A stretch of 64,000 nt of DNA from Sphingomonas taxi (GCA_003243195.1 QFQI01000001.1:434001-498000); one strand, 5' to 3'; shown: positions 41,378-50,250, counted from the first letter of the stretch. The notes: a model not told the origin generated them from the letters alone. A program made the numbers and translations.

Positions 41378-41474
41378 CGTATCCGCCGATCGCTCGGGAA
41401 GCGGGCCGCATAGCCGGGCCGCCCGTGAAAAGCAATGCCGGGAACCGGACCGCCGCCCTCGCGATTGTACCGCC

Positions 41475-43580
41475 ATGGCAACGACCCCGGCCAATGCGGC
41501 GCCCGCCGATCCCGCATCCCGCGACTCCGGGCGACGCCGCTGGCGGCGGATCGCGCGCAACGTCGCGATCGGCGTGGTCGGGACGGTGTTCGCAATCTGG
41601 CTGGTGTTGTTCGTCACCAAGGGCCGGTTCCTGAAGCATCCGTTCGAAAGCATCGTTGGCCGGCTGACCGACCGACAAGTGACCGTCGGCGGCGACTTCC
41701 AGCTCTATTTCGCGCCGCTGAAGATCAAATTCTACGCCGAACGGCTGGCGATCGCCAATCCGTCCTGGGCGACGCGCCCGCACCTGTTCAGCGCCGAACG
41801 GATCGATTCGCGCATCGCACCGCTGTCGCTGATCGTCGGCAAGCGCCGCTTCCACTGGCTGGACCTGAGCGGCGGCGCGGTTGATCTGGAATGGGATGCG
41901 GCGCACGACCGCAACACCTGGACGTTCAGCGAGAACAAGGGATCGGGCAAGCCGCTGGATCTGCCGCGGATCGACCGCGCGACGGTGGCGGTCACGCAGG
42001 TTCGCTATCTCGATCCGCGCATGCGGCTGCTGGCCGAGGTGCGGCTGGACACGATCCGCTCCACCGACGCGCGCATCGGCCAGGCGGTGGGGCTGAGCGG
42101 CGGCGGGCAATTGCGCGACACGCCGTTCACGCTGGCCGCGCGGCTGCTGTCGCCGGACGCCACCGTGGCGCGCGGCAGGAACGAGCTGGTGCTGCGTGCG
42201 AGGGCGGCGGGCAACACGCTCGACGTCGCCGGCACGCTGCCCAGCATCGCCGCGATCGAGGACGTGCCGCTGGCGGTGCGCGCCAGCGGGCGCAACCTGT
42301 CCACGCTGCTCGGCATCATCGGCGTCGCGCTGCCCGACACCCGCGACTATCGACTGCGCGCGCAACTGGTCCAGAGTGGCCAGGAATACCGCTTCACGCA
42401 CATGACCGGCACGTTCGGCGACAGCGATCTCGCCGGGCGGCTGACGATCACCAACGGGGCGCGGCTGCACCTCGATTCGCAGCTCACCACGCGGCGGCTG
42501 GACATTGTCGATGCCGCGCCGTTCATCGGCTACAATCCCGATATCGTCGCGGAGAAAGGCGCGGTCGCCGCCGCCGCCGCGACCGGCGCGGCGCCCGCGC
42601 GGATCCTGCCCGACGCCGCGTTGCCAGTGGAAACCATGCAGCGCTTCGACGCCGACCTGAAATGGCATATCGGCGTGGTGCGATCGCGCCGCGTGCCGGT
42701 GTCGGACATCGACCTGGTGCTGGATCTGGAGCGGGGCCGGCTGGCGCTGTCGCCGCTCACCTTCGCGATGGCGCGCGGCAATGTCGCCAGCGACATCATC
42801 TTCGACACCCGCCAGCGGCCAGCGGCGGTCAGCTACGACATCCGGCTGGCGCCGACGCCGATGGGACGGCTGCTCGCCGGCTATGGCGTCGCCGAATCGG
42901 GCACGTCCGGCACGATCCGCGGCCGCCTCCAGCTAAAGGGACGCGGCGACACGATCCATGATTCGCTGGCGACCGCCGATGGTCGCATCGCCTTCGTGAT
43001 GCCGTCGGGCACGCTGTGGACGCGCAACGTCGAGCTGGTGGAGATCGACCTGGGCACCTTCGTGCAGAAGATGTTCCAGCAGAAGCTGAAGAAGCCGATC
43101 GAGATCAATTGCGGCCTGATCGCCTTCACCGTGCGGCGCGGACTGGCGGCGGCCGACCCAATCCTGCTCGACACCAAGAACAACGTCATCCTGGGACGTG
43201 GCGGTTTCAGCTTCGGCAGCGAGGCGGTGGACCTGGCGTTCAAGGCCGATTCGAAGAAGTTCAGCCTGTTCTCCGGCCAGTCCCCGGTCGGGATCGGCGG
43301 CACCTTCACCGACTGGAAGCTGAACGTCGTCTCGCCGCAACTGCTGGCGCGCGCCGGCGCGGGACTGGGGCTGGCGGTGGTCGGCACGCCGGTCGCCGCG
43401 CTGCTGGCGTTCGTCGATCCTGGCGACGCGAAGGCGGCGCAGTGCGGGCCGGTGCTGGCGGGCAAGACCGCGGCGGCGCAGCGCGACGAGAACGGCAAGC
43501 CACGCGACGATGTCGGCAACGGTACCGTCGACAAGGTGGACGGCAAGCCGGCGCGCAAGAAGTTCCTGGGGATCTTCTGA
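41475..43580 (+). CDS. AsmA-family envelope protein
   Basis: A 701-residue protein with one N-terminal membrane helix (NVAIGVVGTVFAIWLVLFVT, about residues 30-50) and a large periplasmic beta-rich body. AsmA signatures include GRFLKHPFESIVGRLTDRQV, VGGDFQLYFAPLKIKFYAER and the C-terminal repeats TIRGRLQLKGRGDTIHDSLA and DGRIAFVMPSGTLWTRNVEL. AsmA-like proteins belong to the bridge-like superfamily that helps move phospholipids between membranes. The tail (about residues 645-701) is Lys/Asp-rich. It is joined to the DNA ligase gene by two chained TGATG overlaps. Confidence 0.88.
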   Translation: MATTPANAAPADPASRDSGRRRWRRIARNVAIGVVGTVFAIWLVLFVTKGRFLKHPFESIVGRLTDRQVTVGGDFQLYFAPLKIKFYAERLAIANPSWATRPHLFSAERIDSRIAPLSLIVGKRRFHWLDLSGGAVDLEWDAAHDRNTWTFSENKGSGKPLDLPRIDRATVAVTQVRYLDPRMRLLAEVRLDTIRSTDARIGQAVGLSGGGQLRDTPFTLAARLLSPDATVARGRNELVLRARAAGNTLDVAGTLPSIAAIEDVPLAVRASGRNLSTLLGIIGVALPDTRDYRLRAQLVQSGQEYRFTHMTGTFGDSDLAGRLTITNGARLHLDSQLTTRRLDIVDAAPFIGYNPDIVAEKGAVAAAAATGAAPARILPDAALPVETMQRFDADLKWHIGVVRSRRVPVSDIDLVLDLERGRLALSPLTFAMARGNVASDIIFDTRQRPAAVSYDIRLAPTPMGRLLAGYGVAESGTSGTIRGRLQLKGRGDTIHDSLATADGRIAFVMPSGTLWTRNVELVEIDLGTFVQKMFQQKLKKPIEINCGLIAFTVRRGLAAADPILLDTKNNVILGRGGFSFGSEAVDLAFKADSKKFSLFSGQSPVGIGGTFTDWKLNVVSPQLLARAGAGLGLAVVGTPVAALLAFVDPGDAKAAQCGPVLAGKTAAAQRDENGKPRDDVGNGTVDKVDGKPARKKFLGIF

Positions 43581-43597
43581 TGAACGCCGCCTCCTGA
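43580..43597 (+). other. Five-codon micro-ORF linking AsmA and DNA ligase genes
   Basis: The AsmA stop reads TGATG, which opens ATG-AAC-GCC-GCC-TCC-TGA (peptide MNAAS), and its stop again reads TGATG, opening the ligase. The ligase itself has no upstream Shine-Dalgarno, so ribosomes could pass along by termination-reinitiation. This is a reading of the sequence and has no experimental support. Confidence 0.4.
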
Positions 43598-45192
43598 TGC
43601 GCGCCTTCGCCGCCCTGCTCGATTCGCTGATCTACACCCGTTCGCGCAACGCCAAGCTGAAGCTGATCGGCGATTACCTGCGCGCCACGCCCGATCCCGA
43701 TCGCGGCTGGGCGATGGCGGCGCTGACCGGCGAGCTCGACCTGCCGGGCGTGAAACCGGCGGTGATCCGCGCGCTGATCGAATCGCGCGTCGATCCGGTG
43801 CTGTTCCGCATGAGCCGCGATTATGTCGGCGACACCGCGGAGACCGTCTCGCTGCTGTGGCCCGAGCCGGACATGCCCCCGACGGAGGTCACGCCGCTGA
43901 CCGTCGCGACGGTGGTCGACCGGCTGGCGCATCTGTCGCGATCGAACGCGCCGGCGGCGCTCGCGGCGATGCTCGACCGGCTGGATGCGGAGGAACGGTT
44001 CGCGCTGCTGAAGATGGCGACCGGCGGCCTGCGCGTCGGCGTGTCCGCACGGCTCGCCAAACAGGCGCTGGCCGACGCGTTCGGGCTGGACGTGGAGGCG
44101 GTGGAGGAGGTGTGGCACGGGCTGGCCCCACCCTATCCGACGTTGTTCGCCTGGGCCGAAGGCACCGGGGCGCAGCCGACCGCCACCGACATGCCGGTGT
44201 TCCGCCCGTTCATGCTGGCGCATCCGCTGGACGACCTGCGCGTCGACCTCGCCGATTACGCCGCGGAGTGGAAGTGGGACGGCATCCGCGTGCAGATCGT
44301 CCATGTCGCGGGCGAGACGCGCCTCTACAGCCGCACCGGCGACGACGTGACCCGCGCCTTCCCCGACGTCGCCGCCGCCTTTGCCGAGCATGGCGTGGTC
44401 GACGGCGAGCTGATGGTGAAGGGCGACGTTCAGGGCGGCGTCCTTGAGGAAGGGGGCGGGGCCGCGAGCTTCAACGCGCTGCAACAGCGGCTGGGGCGCA
44501 AGGTCGTCTCGGCGAAGATGCTCGCGGAATCGCCGGCGTTCGTCCGCCTCTACGACATCCTGTTCGACGACGCGGAGGATCTGCGCGCCTTGCCGTGGAC
44601 AGCGCGCCGCGCGCGGCTGGAGGCGTTCGTCGCGCGGCTCGATCCTGATCGCTTCGACCTGAGCCAGTTGGTGGACGCGGCGGACTTCACCGCGCTGGAG
44701 GGAATCCGCGCCGGCGCGCGTGATGCCGCGATCGAGGGCATGATGCTCAAGCGCCGCGATTCGCCCTATGTCGCCGGGCGGCGCACCGGCCTGTGGTACA
44801 AATGGAAGCGCGATCCGCTGAGCGTCGATTGCGTGATGATGTACGCACAGCGCGGCAATGGCCGCCGGTCGAGCTGGTACAGCGACTATACCTTTGGCTG
44901 CTGGAGCGAGGATGGCGAGCTGCTGCCCGTCGGCAAGGCGTATCAGGGGATCACCGACCAGGAGATTGCGCAGCTCGACCGCTTCGTGCGCCAGCATACG
45001 CTGAACCGCTTCGGCCCGGTGCGCGAGGTGGAAAAGACGCTGGTGCTGGAGATCGCCTTCGATTCGGTGCACGAATCGAAGCGGCACAAGTCCGGCGTGG
45101 CGATGCGCTTCCCACGCATCGCGCGCATCCGCACCGACAAGCCGGCGGCGGAGGCCGACACGCTGGCGGCGCTGCGGCAGCTGGTCACGTAA
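43597..45192 (+). CDS. ATP-dependent DNA ligase
   Basis: A 531-residue ligase that seals nicks using ATP. The adenylated lysine is Lys226 in EWKWDGIRVQ (KxDG motif I). Motif III/IIIa (VVDGELMVKG, VRLYDILFDD), motif IV (EGMMLKRRDSPYV) and motif V (WYKWKRDP) follow. The N-terminal part (residues 1-210) is the alpha-helical DNA-binding domain. The sequence resembles the bacterial ligase of a DNA-damage-response group that usually sits beside an exonuclease-like and a large helicase gene; here those partners are absent and its neighbours are an AsmA gene and aroC. Confidence 0.92.
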   Translation: MRAFAALLDSLIYTRSRNAKLKLIGDYLRATPDPDRGWAMAALTGELDLPGVKPAVIRALIESRVDPVLFRMSRDYVGDTAETVSLLWPEPDMPPTEVTPLTVATVVDRLAHLSRSNAPAALAAMLDRLDAEERFALLKMATGGLRVGVSARLAKQALADAFGLDVEAVEEVWHGLAPPYPTLFAWAEGTGAQPTATDMPVFRPFMLAHPLDDLRVDLADYAAEWKWDGIRVQIVHVAGETRLYSRTGDDVTRAFPDVAAAFAEHGVVDGELMVKGDVQGGVLEEGGGAASFNALQQRLGRKVVSAKMLAESPAFVRLYDILFDDAEDLRALPWTARRARLEAFVARLDPDRFDLSQLVDAADFTALEGIRAGARDAAIEGMMLKRRDSPYVAGRRTGLWYKWKRDPLSVDCVMMYAQRGNGRRSSWYSDYTFGCWSEDGELLPVGKAYQGITDQEIAQLDRFVRQHTLNRFGPVREVEKTLVLEIAFDSVHESKRHKSGVAMRFPRIARIRTDKPAAEADTLAALRQLVT

Positions 45193-45251
45193 TCGTTCAC
45201 TGACGGGTCGGGACTGTCCCTCTCCGCGCGCTTCTGGCAGAGCCGCACGCC

Positions 45252-46343
45252 ATGAGCTTCAACACCTTTGGCCGCGTCTTCCGCTTCACCACCTGGGGGG
45301 AGTCGCACGGCCCCGCGCTGGGCGCGGTGATCGACGGCTGCCCGCCGGGCATTGCACTGGGCGAGGAGGACATCCAGCCATGGCTGGACCGCCGTCGCCC
45401 AGGCCAGTCGCGCTTCACGACGCAGCGCCGCGAACCCGATCAGGTGCGCATCCTGTCCGGCACGTTCGAGGGCCGCACCACCGGCACGCCGATCAGCCTG
45501 ATGATCGAGAACGTCGACCAGCGATCGAAGGACTATTCCGAGATCGCGCGTGCCTATCGCCCGGGCCATGCCGATTACGCCTATGACGCCAAATATGGTT
45601 TCCGCGACTATTGCGGCGGCGGGCGATCGTCGGCGCGCGAAACCGCCGCGCGGGTGGCGGCGGGCGCGGTGGCGCGGCTGGTGATCCCGCAGGTGCGCGT
45701 GCGCGCCTGGGTCGAGGCGATCGGCGGCGACGCGATCGACCCGCGCGCCTTCGACGATGCGCAGATCGACGCCAATCCGTTCTTCTGCCCCGATGCAGTC
45801 GCGGCGCGGCGGTGGGAGGAGGCGATGGATGCGGCGCGCAAGGCCGGTTCGTCGTTGGGCGCGGTGATCGCGTGCGAGGCGACCGGCGTGCCCGCCGGTT
45901 GGGGCGCGCCGCTTTATGCCAAGCTGGACAGTGAACTGGCCGCCGCCTGCATGTCGATCAACGCGGTCAAGGGCGTGGAGATCGGCGACGGCTTCGCGGC
46001 CGCCGCGCTGTCGGGCGAACAGAATGCCGACGCGATGCGCCCCGGCGCGGATGGCGCGCCCCGTTTCCTCGCCAACCATGCCGGCGGCATCGCGGGCGGC
46101 ATCGCGACCGGCCAGCCGGTGCGCGTCCGCGTCGCGTTCAAGCCGACCAGCTCGATCCTGACCCCCATCCCCAGCATCACCCGCGACGGCACCGCGACCG
46201 ATGTCGTGACCAAGGGGCGCCACGATCCGTGCGTCGGCATCCGCGGCGTGCCGGTAGTGGAGGCGATGGTGGCGCTGGTGCTCGCCGACCAGGCACTGCT
46301 GCACCGCGCGCAATGCGGCGCGCCGCGAACCAACACGGATTAG
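45252..46343 (+). CDS. aroC: Chorismate synthase
   Basis: A 363-residue enzyme that converts EPSP to chorismate, the last common step to aromatic amino acids. It requires reduced FMN. Signature blocks: TWGESHGPALGAVIDGCPPG, RRRPGQSRFTTQRREPD, RPGHADYAYDAKYGFRDY, GGRSSARETAARVAAGAVAR and IGGDAIDPR. Length is normal. It lies 59 bases downstream of the ligase in the same direction. Confidence 0.98.
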   Translation: MSFNTFGRVFRFTTWGESHGPALGAVIDGCPPGIALGEEDIQPWLDRRRPGQSRFTTQRREPDQVRILSGTFEGRTTGTPISLMIENVDQRSKDYSEIARAYRPGHADYAYDAKYGFRDYCGGGRSSARETAARVAAGAVARLVIPQVRVRAWVEAIGGDAIDPRAFDDAQIDANPFFCPDAVAARRWEEAMDAARKAGSSLGAVIACEATGVPAGWGAPLYAKLDSELAAACMSINAVKGVEIGDGFAAAALSGEQNADAMRPGADGAPRFLANHAGGIAGGIATGQPVRVRVAFKPTSSILTPIPSITRDGTATDVVTKGRHDPCVGIRGVPVVEAMVALVLADQALLHRAQCGAPRTNTD

Positions 46344-46347
46344 GCAG

Positions 46348-46362
46348 GTCGGCTCCGCCGAC
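46348..46362 (+). terminator. Small hairpin after aroC
   Basis: GTCGGC and GCCGAC pair around TCC, five bases after the aroC stop. No T-run follows, so function as a terminator is uncertain. Confidence 0.35.
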
Positions 46363-46422
46363 AGGAACGTTCGCCTCCGCCGCTTCGTTGAAACGGCATT
46401 CCCTACATAAAGGAGAGGTTCG

Positions 46423-46854
46423 ATGCGTTCCTATATCGCGATCACCGCGGCCGCGCTGCTGTTGCCGGTCGCCGCCTCCGCGCAGACCACTGGCGGCACC
46501 GTCGGCGGCACCATGGGGCAGCCCGGCGGCACGACGATGGGCCAGCCCGGAGGCACCATGGGCACGCCGGGCGTTCCCAGCACGCAGACCGGCACGACGG
46601 GATCCACGATGGACCAGACGACCACCACGCCGTCGACCACGACCACCCGGCCGCACGATCGTCGGACGACCCGCGACGCGCATCGCCCGAACAGCCGCAC
46701 CACGACCGGCCCCGACGCGGTGACCAACTCGCGCACGACGCTCGGCCAGCCGCAACAGGGCCAGCCGACCGAGGCGACCAACACGCCCCCCGCTTCGCTG
46801 CCGCAGGATGGCACGGCCGGCACCACGCCGCAGCCGACCCCGCAGCCGCAATAA
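46423..46854 (+). CDS. Secreted low-complexity Thr/Gly/Pro-rich protein
   Basis: A 143-residue protein with a good signal peptide (MRSYIAITAAALLLPVAASA, cleavage before QTT). The mature chain has no visible fold. It starts with degenerate repeats of GGTMGQPGGTTMGQPGG type, then Thr-rich and Arg-rich stretches (TTTTPSTTTTRPHDRRTTRD) and ends in TPQPTPQPQ. It is preceded by a textbook Shine-Dalgarno (AAAGGAG). The composition suggests a disordered wall- or periplasm-located protein. No function can be assigned. Confidence 0.7.
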   Translation: MRSYIAITAAALLLPVAASAQTTGGTVGGTMGQPGGTTMGQPGGTMGTPGVPSTQTGTTGSTMDQTTTTPSTTTTRPHDRRTTRDAHRPNSRTTTGPDAVTNSRTTLGQPQQGQPTEATNTPPASLPQDGTAGTTPQPTPQPQ

Positions 46855-46900
46855 GCAGCACCGCCTTCGCGTCGGGTCCGCTACCCGGCGACGGTATCGG

Positions 46901-46924
46901 CGACCGGGCTCACCTGCCCGGTCG
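46901..46924. terminator. Bidirectional hairpin terminator between convergent genes
   Basis: CGACCGGGC and GCCCGGTCG form a perfect 9-base stem around TCACCT, between the low-complexity protein gene and purA. No T-run is present on either side. Confidence 0.55.
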
Positions 46925-46974
46925 CGATCCGACCTCCAGCCTCCAGTCGCGGGCCGGCCCGACTCGCGGGATCG

Positions 46975-48264
46975 TCAATCGGCGAATGGATCGCGTACCA
47001 GGATCGTGTCGGCGCGTTCCGGGCTGGTCGACACCAGCGCCACCGGGCAGCGGATCAGCTCCTCGACGCGGCGGATATATTTGATCGCCTGCGCCGGCAG
47101 GTCCGCCCAGCTTCGCGCCCCCGCGGTCGACTCCTGCCAGCCCTCGATCGTCTCATAGACCGGCTCCACCAGCGCCTGATCGGCGGCATGGGCGGGATAA
47201 TAATCGATCAGCTCGCCGCGCAGGCGATAGCCGGTGCAGATCCGCACTTCCTCGAACCCGTCGAGCACGTCGATCTTGGTCAGCGCGATGCCGGTGACCC
47301 CGCCGACCGCCGCCGATTGCCGCACCAGCACCGCATCGAACCAGCCGCAGCGGCGCTTGCGCCCGGTGACCGTGCCGAACTCATGTCCACGCGTGCCCAG
47401 CCGCTCGCCCGTGGCATCGTGCAGCTCGGTGGGGAACGGCCCCGAACCGACGCGCGTGGTGTACGCCTTGGCGATCCCCAGCACGAAGCCGACTGCCGCC
47501 GGCCCCAGCCCCGATCCGCCCGCCGCGCTGCCCGCGATCGTGTTGGAGGAGGTGACGAACGGATAGGTGCCATGGTCGATGTCCAGCAGCACGCCCTGCG
47601 CGCCTTCGAACAGGATGCGCTTGCCCGCTTCCTTGGCGGCGTTCAGGTCGCGCCACACCGGCCGCGCGAACGGCAGCACGAAGCCGGCGATCTCGCGCAG
47701 GTCCGCGACCAGCCGCGCGCGGTCGATCGGCGGCTCGCCGAATCCGGCGCGCAGCGCGTCGTGGTGCGCGGTCAGCCGGTCGAGCTGCGGGTCGAGATCG
47801 TCCAGATGCGCCAGGTCGCAGACACGGATCGCGCGGCGGCCCACCTTGTCCTCATAGGCCGGGCCGATCCCGCGCCGCGTCGTGCCGATCTTGCCCGCGC
47901 CGCTCGCATCCTCGCGCAACCCGTCCAGGTCGCGGTGGAACGGCAGGATCAGCGCGCAGGTGTCGGCGATGCGCAATGTATCGGGCGTGGCGGTGACGCC
48001 CTGCGCGGCCAGCCGCTCGATCTCCGCCTTCAGCGCCCAGGGATCCAGCACCACGCCATTGCCGATGAACGACGGCGTGCCGCGCACGATGCCCGATGGC
48101 AGCAGCGACAGCTTGTAGACGTTCTCGCCCACCACCAGCGTATGCCCGGCATTGTGACCGCCCTGGAAGCGGACCACCATGTCGGCGCGCTCCGCCAGCC
48201 AGTCGACGATCTTGCCCTTGCCCTCGTCGCCCCATTGCGCGCCGATGACTGCCACATTTGCCAT
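46975..48264 (-). CDS. purA: Adenylosuccinate synthetase
   Basis: A 429-residue GTP-dependent enzyme that joins IMP and aspartate in AMP synthesis. It begins MANVAVIGAQWGDEGKGKIV, with the glycine-rich P-loop and catalytic Asp; HNAGHTLVVGENVYKLSLLP, GTTRRGIGPAYEDKVGRRAI, FEGAQGVLLDIDHGTYPFVT and TTRVGSGPFPTEL follow. All are standard PurA motifs. It stands alone, ending at a hairpin. Confidence 0.98.
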   Translation of the reverse strand: MANVAVIGAQWGDEGKGKIVDWLAERADMVVRFQGGHNAGHTLVVGENVYKLSLLPSGIVRGTPSFIGNGVVLDPWALKAEIERLAAQGVTATPDTLRIADTCALILPFHRDLDGLREDASGAGKIGTTRRGIGPAYEDKVGRRAIRVCDLAHLDDLDPQLDRLTAHHDALRAGFGEPPIDRARLVADLREIAGFVLPFARPVWRDLNAAKEAGKRILFEGAQGVLLDIDHGTYPFVTSSNTIAGSAAGGSGLGPAAVGFVLGIAKAYTTRVGSGPFPTELHDATGERLGTRGHEFGTVTGRKRRCGWFDAVLVRQSAAVGGVTGIALTKIDVLDGFEEVRICTGYRLRGELIDYYPAHAADQALVEPVYETIEGWQESTAGARSWADLPAQAIKYIRRVEELIRCPVALVSTSPERADTILVRDPFAD

Positions 48265-48430
48265 GGATGCGATTCCCCGCCTGCCGCATCGAACCCGCGC
48301 GCCCTTCGACAGGACTCGGCGCGCAGGCGGTTCAGGAATGTCGGGGGCGCGGGTAGCGGCGCGGCGACGACAGGTCAACCGGCAGGTGCGCGGCGTTGCC
48401 ATCCGCGCACCCGGGTGGAAGTGTGCGGGC

Positions 48431-48784
48431 ATGAGCAAGCGCGCCGTCCCGACCATCGCCCTTCTGCTCGCGGGCCTGTCGTACTGGCAGCTCGTCTGCG
48501 CACTGGCGGGGACGGACGAGCCGTGGGATGCGCCCTCTTATTGGCGGCTGTGGTATCCCGCGTCGCTGGCGCTGTCGGCGGTCGCCGGATGGTGGACGCG
48601 CGAGCGGGGATGGCGCGCCGGTGCGATCCTCACCTTCGCGCAATGGCCGGTCATGTGGATCAACACCGGCACCGGCCCGCTATGGGCGGCCGGGTTGTTG
48701 ATGCTGTTCGCGCTGTCGGTGCCGGCGATTGCCGTGTCGGCGCTGGCGGGTGCCCGGGCGAGCCGCAGCCGCGCGGCATCATGA
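48431..48784 (+). CDS. Small integral membrane protein, unknown function
   Basis: A 117-residue protein with three to four predicted membrane helices: PTIALLLAGLSYWQLVCALA, YPASLALSAVAGWWT, GAILTFAQWPVMW and LWAAGLLMLFALSVPAIAVS. Trp is abundant at the helix ends. Length and layout match small conserved membrane proteins of proteobacteria, but no family is recognised. The ATG has only a weak Shine-Dalgarno (GTGGAAG). It diverges from purA and is convergent with hisZ. Confidence 0.6.
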   Translation: MSKRAVPTIALLLAGLSYWQLVCALAGTDEPWDAPSYWRLWYPASLALSAVAGWWTRERGWRAGAILTFAQWPVMWINTGTGPLWAAGLLMLFALSVPAIAVSALAGARASRSRAAS

Positions 48785-48798
48785 CCCGGGCGCCCGGC

Positions 48799-49899
48799 CT
48801 ATAGCGCGCGCACCTGCCCGTCCGCATAAAGGTGCGTGCACACCTGCGCCTCGGGCGTGTCGCCCGGCTCCAGCGCCGCGACCGTCACCCAGCCCTCGGA
48901 ACGCAGCCGCGCCGCATCGGCGGCGGGGGTGCCGAACGGCAGGAACAGCCGGCGACGGCCGCCGGGCGCGCCCTCCCCGCCCAGCCGTTCCGCATAGAGC
49001 GAGAAGCCGGTCGCGGCTTCCTCCGCCTTGTCCTCATGCACCACGACATAGGTACCGCCCCGCCCGATCTCGATCGGCGACGCGCCGCCGAACAGCGAGA
49101 AGCCGAGCCACGTCTGATATTCGAAGCCGTGCCGTTCGGTCGGGTCCAGCGTCATCGCGACCCGGCCGTCCAGCGTGCGCGCGATCGCCGCCAGCCCGTC
49201 GAGCCGCGAGGCCAGCACGCCGTCGCGATCCAGCGCGCGCAACCGCGCCAGCGCCTGCGCGAACGGCCCGGCGGCAGCGATCAGCGGCAGGTAATCGGGC
49301 GCGATCGCCGCGACCCCGCCGGCATCCTTCGCATCGAGCCGCTGCCGCAGCGCATCCAGCCGCTCCGCCGGAACCGGCAGCGGCCCGGCGGCGAGCGTGT
49401 CGACCAGATCGGGCAGCGTGAAGTCGATCGACGGCCCGGCGACACCCGCCGCCTGGAGCGCGTCGATCGCGACCGACACCACCTCCTGCGCGGCGGCGAC
49501 CGAATCGAGCCCGAACAGCTCGGCGCCGATCTGCCGCGTCTCGCGCGCCGGCGACAACTGGCTGGCGCGCAGCTTCAGCACCGCGCCCGCGTAGCTGAGC
49601 CGCACCGGACGCGGATGATGCGCCATGCGCGTGGCGGCGATCCGCGCCACCTGCGCGGTCAGGTCCGGGCGGATCGCCAGCGTTCGCTGCGACAGCGGAT
49701 CGACGAAGCGCACCGCGTCGTGGAGCGCGCCGGCCTTCAGCCGCGTGCCCAGCGCCTCCGCGAATTCGGCGAGCGGCGGATCGACGCGCTCATAGCCGTG
49801 CGCATGGATCGCCGCGAGCACGCGTCCCTCCGTCTCGGCAGCAACGTCGGCGAAGGGAGGAAGTCGGTCGCGGAGACCTTCGGGGAGAAGGGCGGTCAT
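48799..49899 (-). CDS. hisZ: ATP phosphoribosyltransferase regulatory subunit
   Basis: A 366-residue HisRS-like paralogue lacking aminoacylation ability; it pairs with short-form HisG to make the first histidine enzyme allosterically regulated. It begins TALLPEGLRDRLPPFADVAA. Class II synthetase-like motifs are recognisable: VDPLSQRTLAIRPDLTAQVA, RLSYAGAVLKL, QIGAELFGLDSVAAAQEVVS and GFEYQTWLGFSLFGG. The start overlaps the stop of a frameshifted DUF559 gene by 4 bases (ATGA). hisG is not in the window. Confidence 0.92.
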   Translation of the reverse strand: MTALLPEGLRDRLPPFADVAAETEGRVLAAIHAHGYERVDPPLAEFAEALGTRLKAGALHDAVRFVDPLSQRTLAIRPDLTAQVARIAATRMAHHPRPVRLSYAGAVLKLRASQLSPARETRQIGAELFGLDSVAAAQEVVSVAIDALQAAGVAGPSIDFTLPDLVDTLAAGPLPVPAERLDALRQRLDAKDAGGVAAIAPDYLPLIAAAGPFAQALARLRALDRDGVLASRLDGLAAIARTLDGRVAMTLDPTERHGFEYQTWLGFSLFGGASPIEIGRGGTYVVVHEDKAEEAATGFSLYAERLGGEGAPGGRRRLFLPFGTPAADAARLRSEGWVTVAALEPGDTPEAQVCTHLYADGQVRAL

Positions 49900-50250
49900 G
49901 CGCGCAGCTCTCTCTCCCCCGCGGGCAGAGGCTGAGGGTGAGGGGCTGCCGCGCGCGCAGCGCCGATGGCGTGCAACATCCCATCCAGGTTCGTCATCAC
50001 ATCGGCATTGCTGAAGCGGATCACGCGATAGCCCATTCGTTCCTGCGCGGCCGTTCGCTGCGCATCGCGCGCTTGATCGGTGTGGGTGCCGCCGTCAATC
50101 GCGATGATGACTTTGTGCGGGCGGGCGCAGAAATCGGCGATGTATCGGCGGATCGCTGGCGGCCGCGAGAACCTGACACCGACAAAACAACGGCTTCGCG
50201 CCAGAGGCGTGTCGCGGGTTCGGTCATCTCGCGGCGCATCCTGCGGGCGC
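49896..50250 (-). pseudogene. Frameshifted DUF559 (Vsr-like) nuclease gene
   Basis: The 3' part is a clean DUF559 domain (VGVRFSRPPAIRRYIADFC, HKVIIAIDGGTHTDQARDAQ, RMGYRVIRFSNADVMTNLDG). Its expected N-terminal helix (ARRMRREMTEPATRLWREA) is present just upstream but in another frame, so a frameshift lies near 50185-50200. DUF559 proteins have a restriction-endonuclease-like fold related to Vsr repair nucleases. The C-terminal residues (PHPQPLPAGERE) are a translated extragenic repeat. The stop overlaps the hisZ start by 4 bases. Confidence 0.65.
49908..49947. repeat. Pyrimidine/purine palindromic repeat copy
   Basis: Imperfect inverted repeat of the CTCTCCCCCGCGGG...GAGGGGC type at the end of the DUF559 gene. 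Related copies lie at 50321-50343 and 50360-50389. Such extragenic elements are widespread in sphingomonads; when read through they give PHPxPLPxGE-type peptides, as here. Confidence 0.45.
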
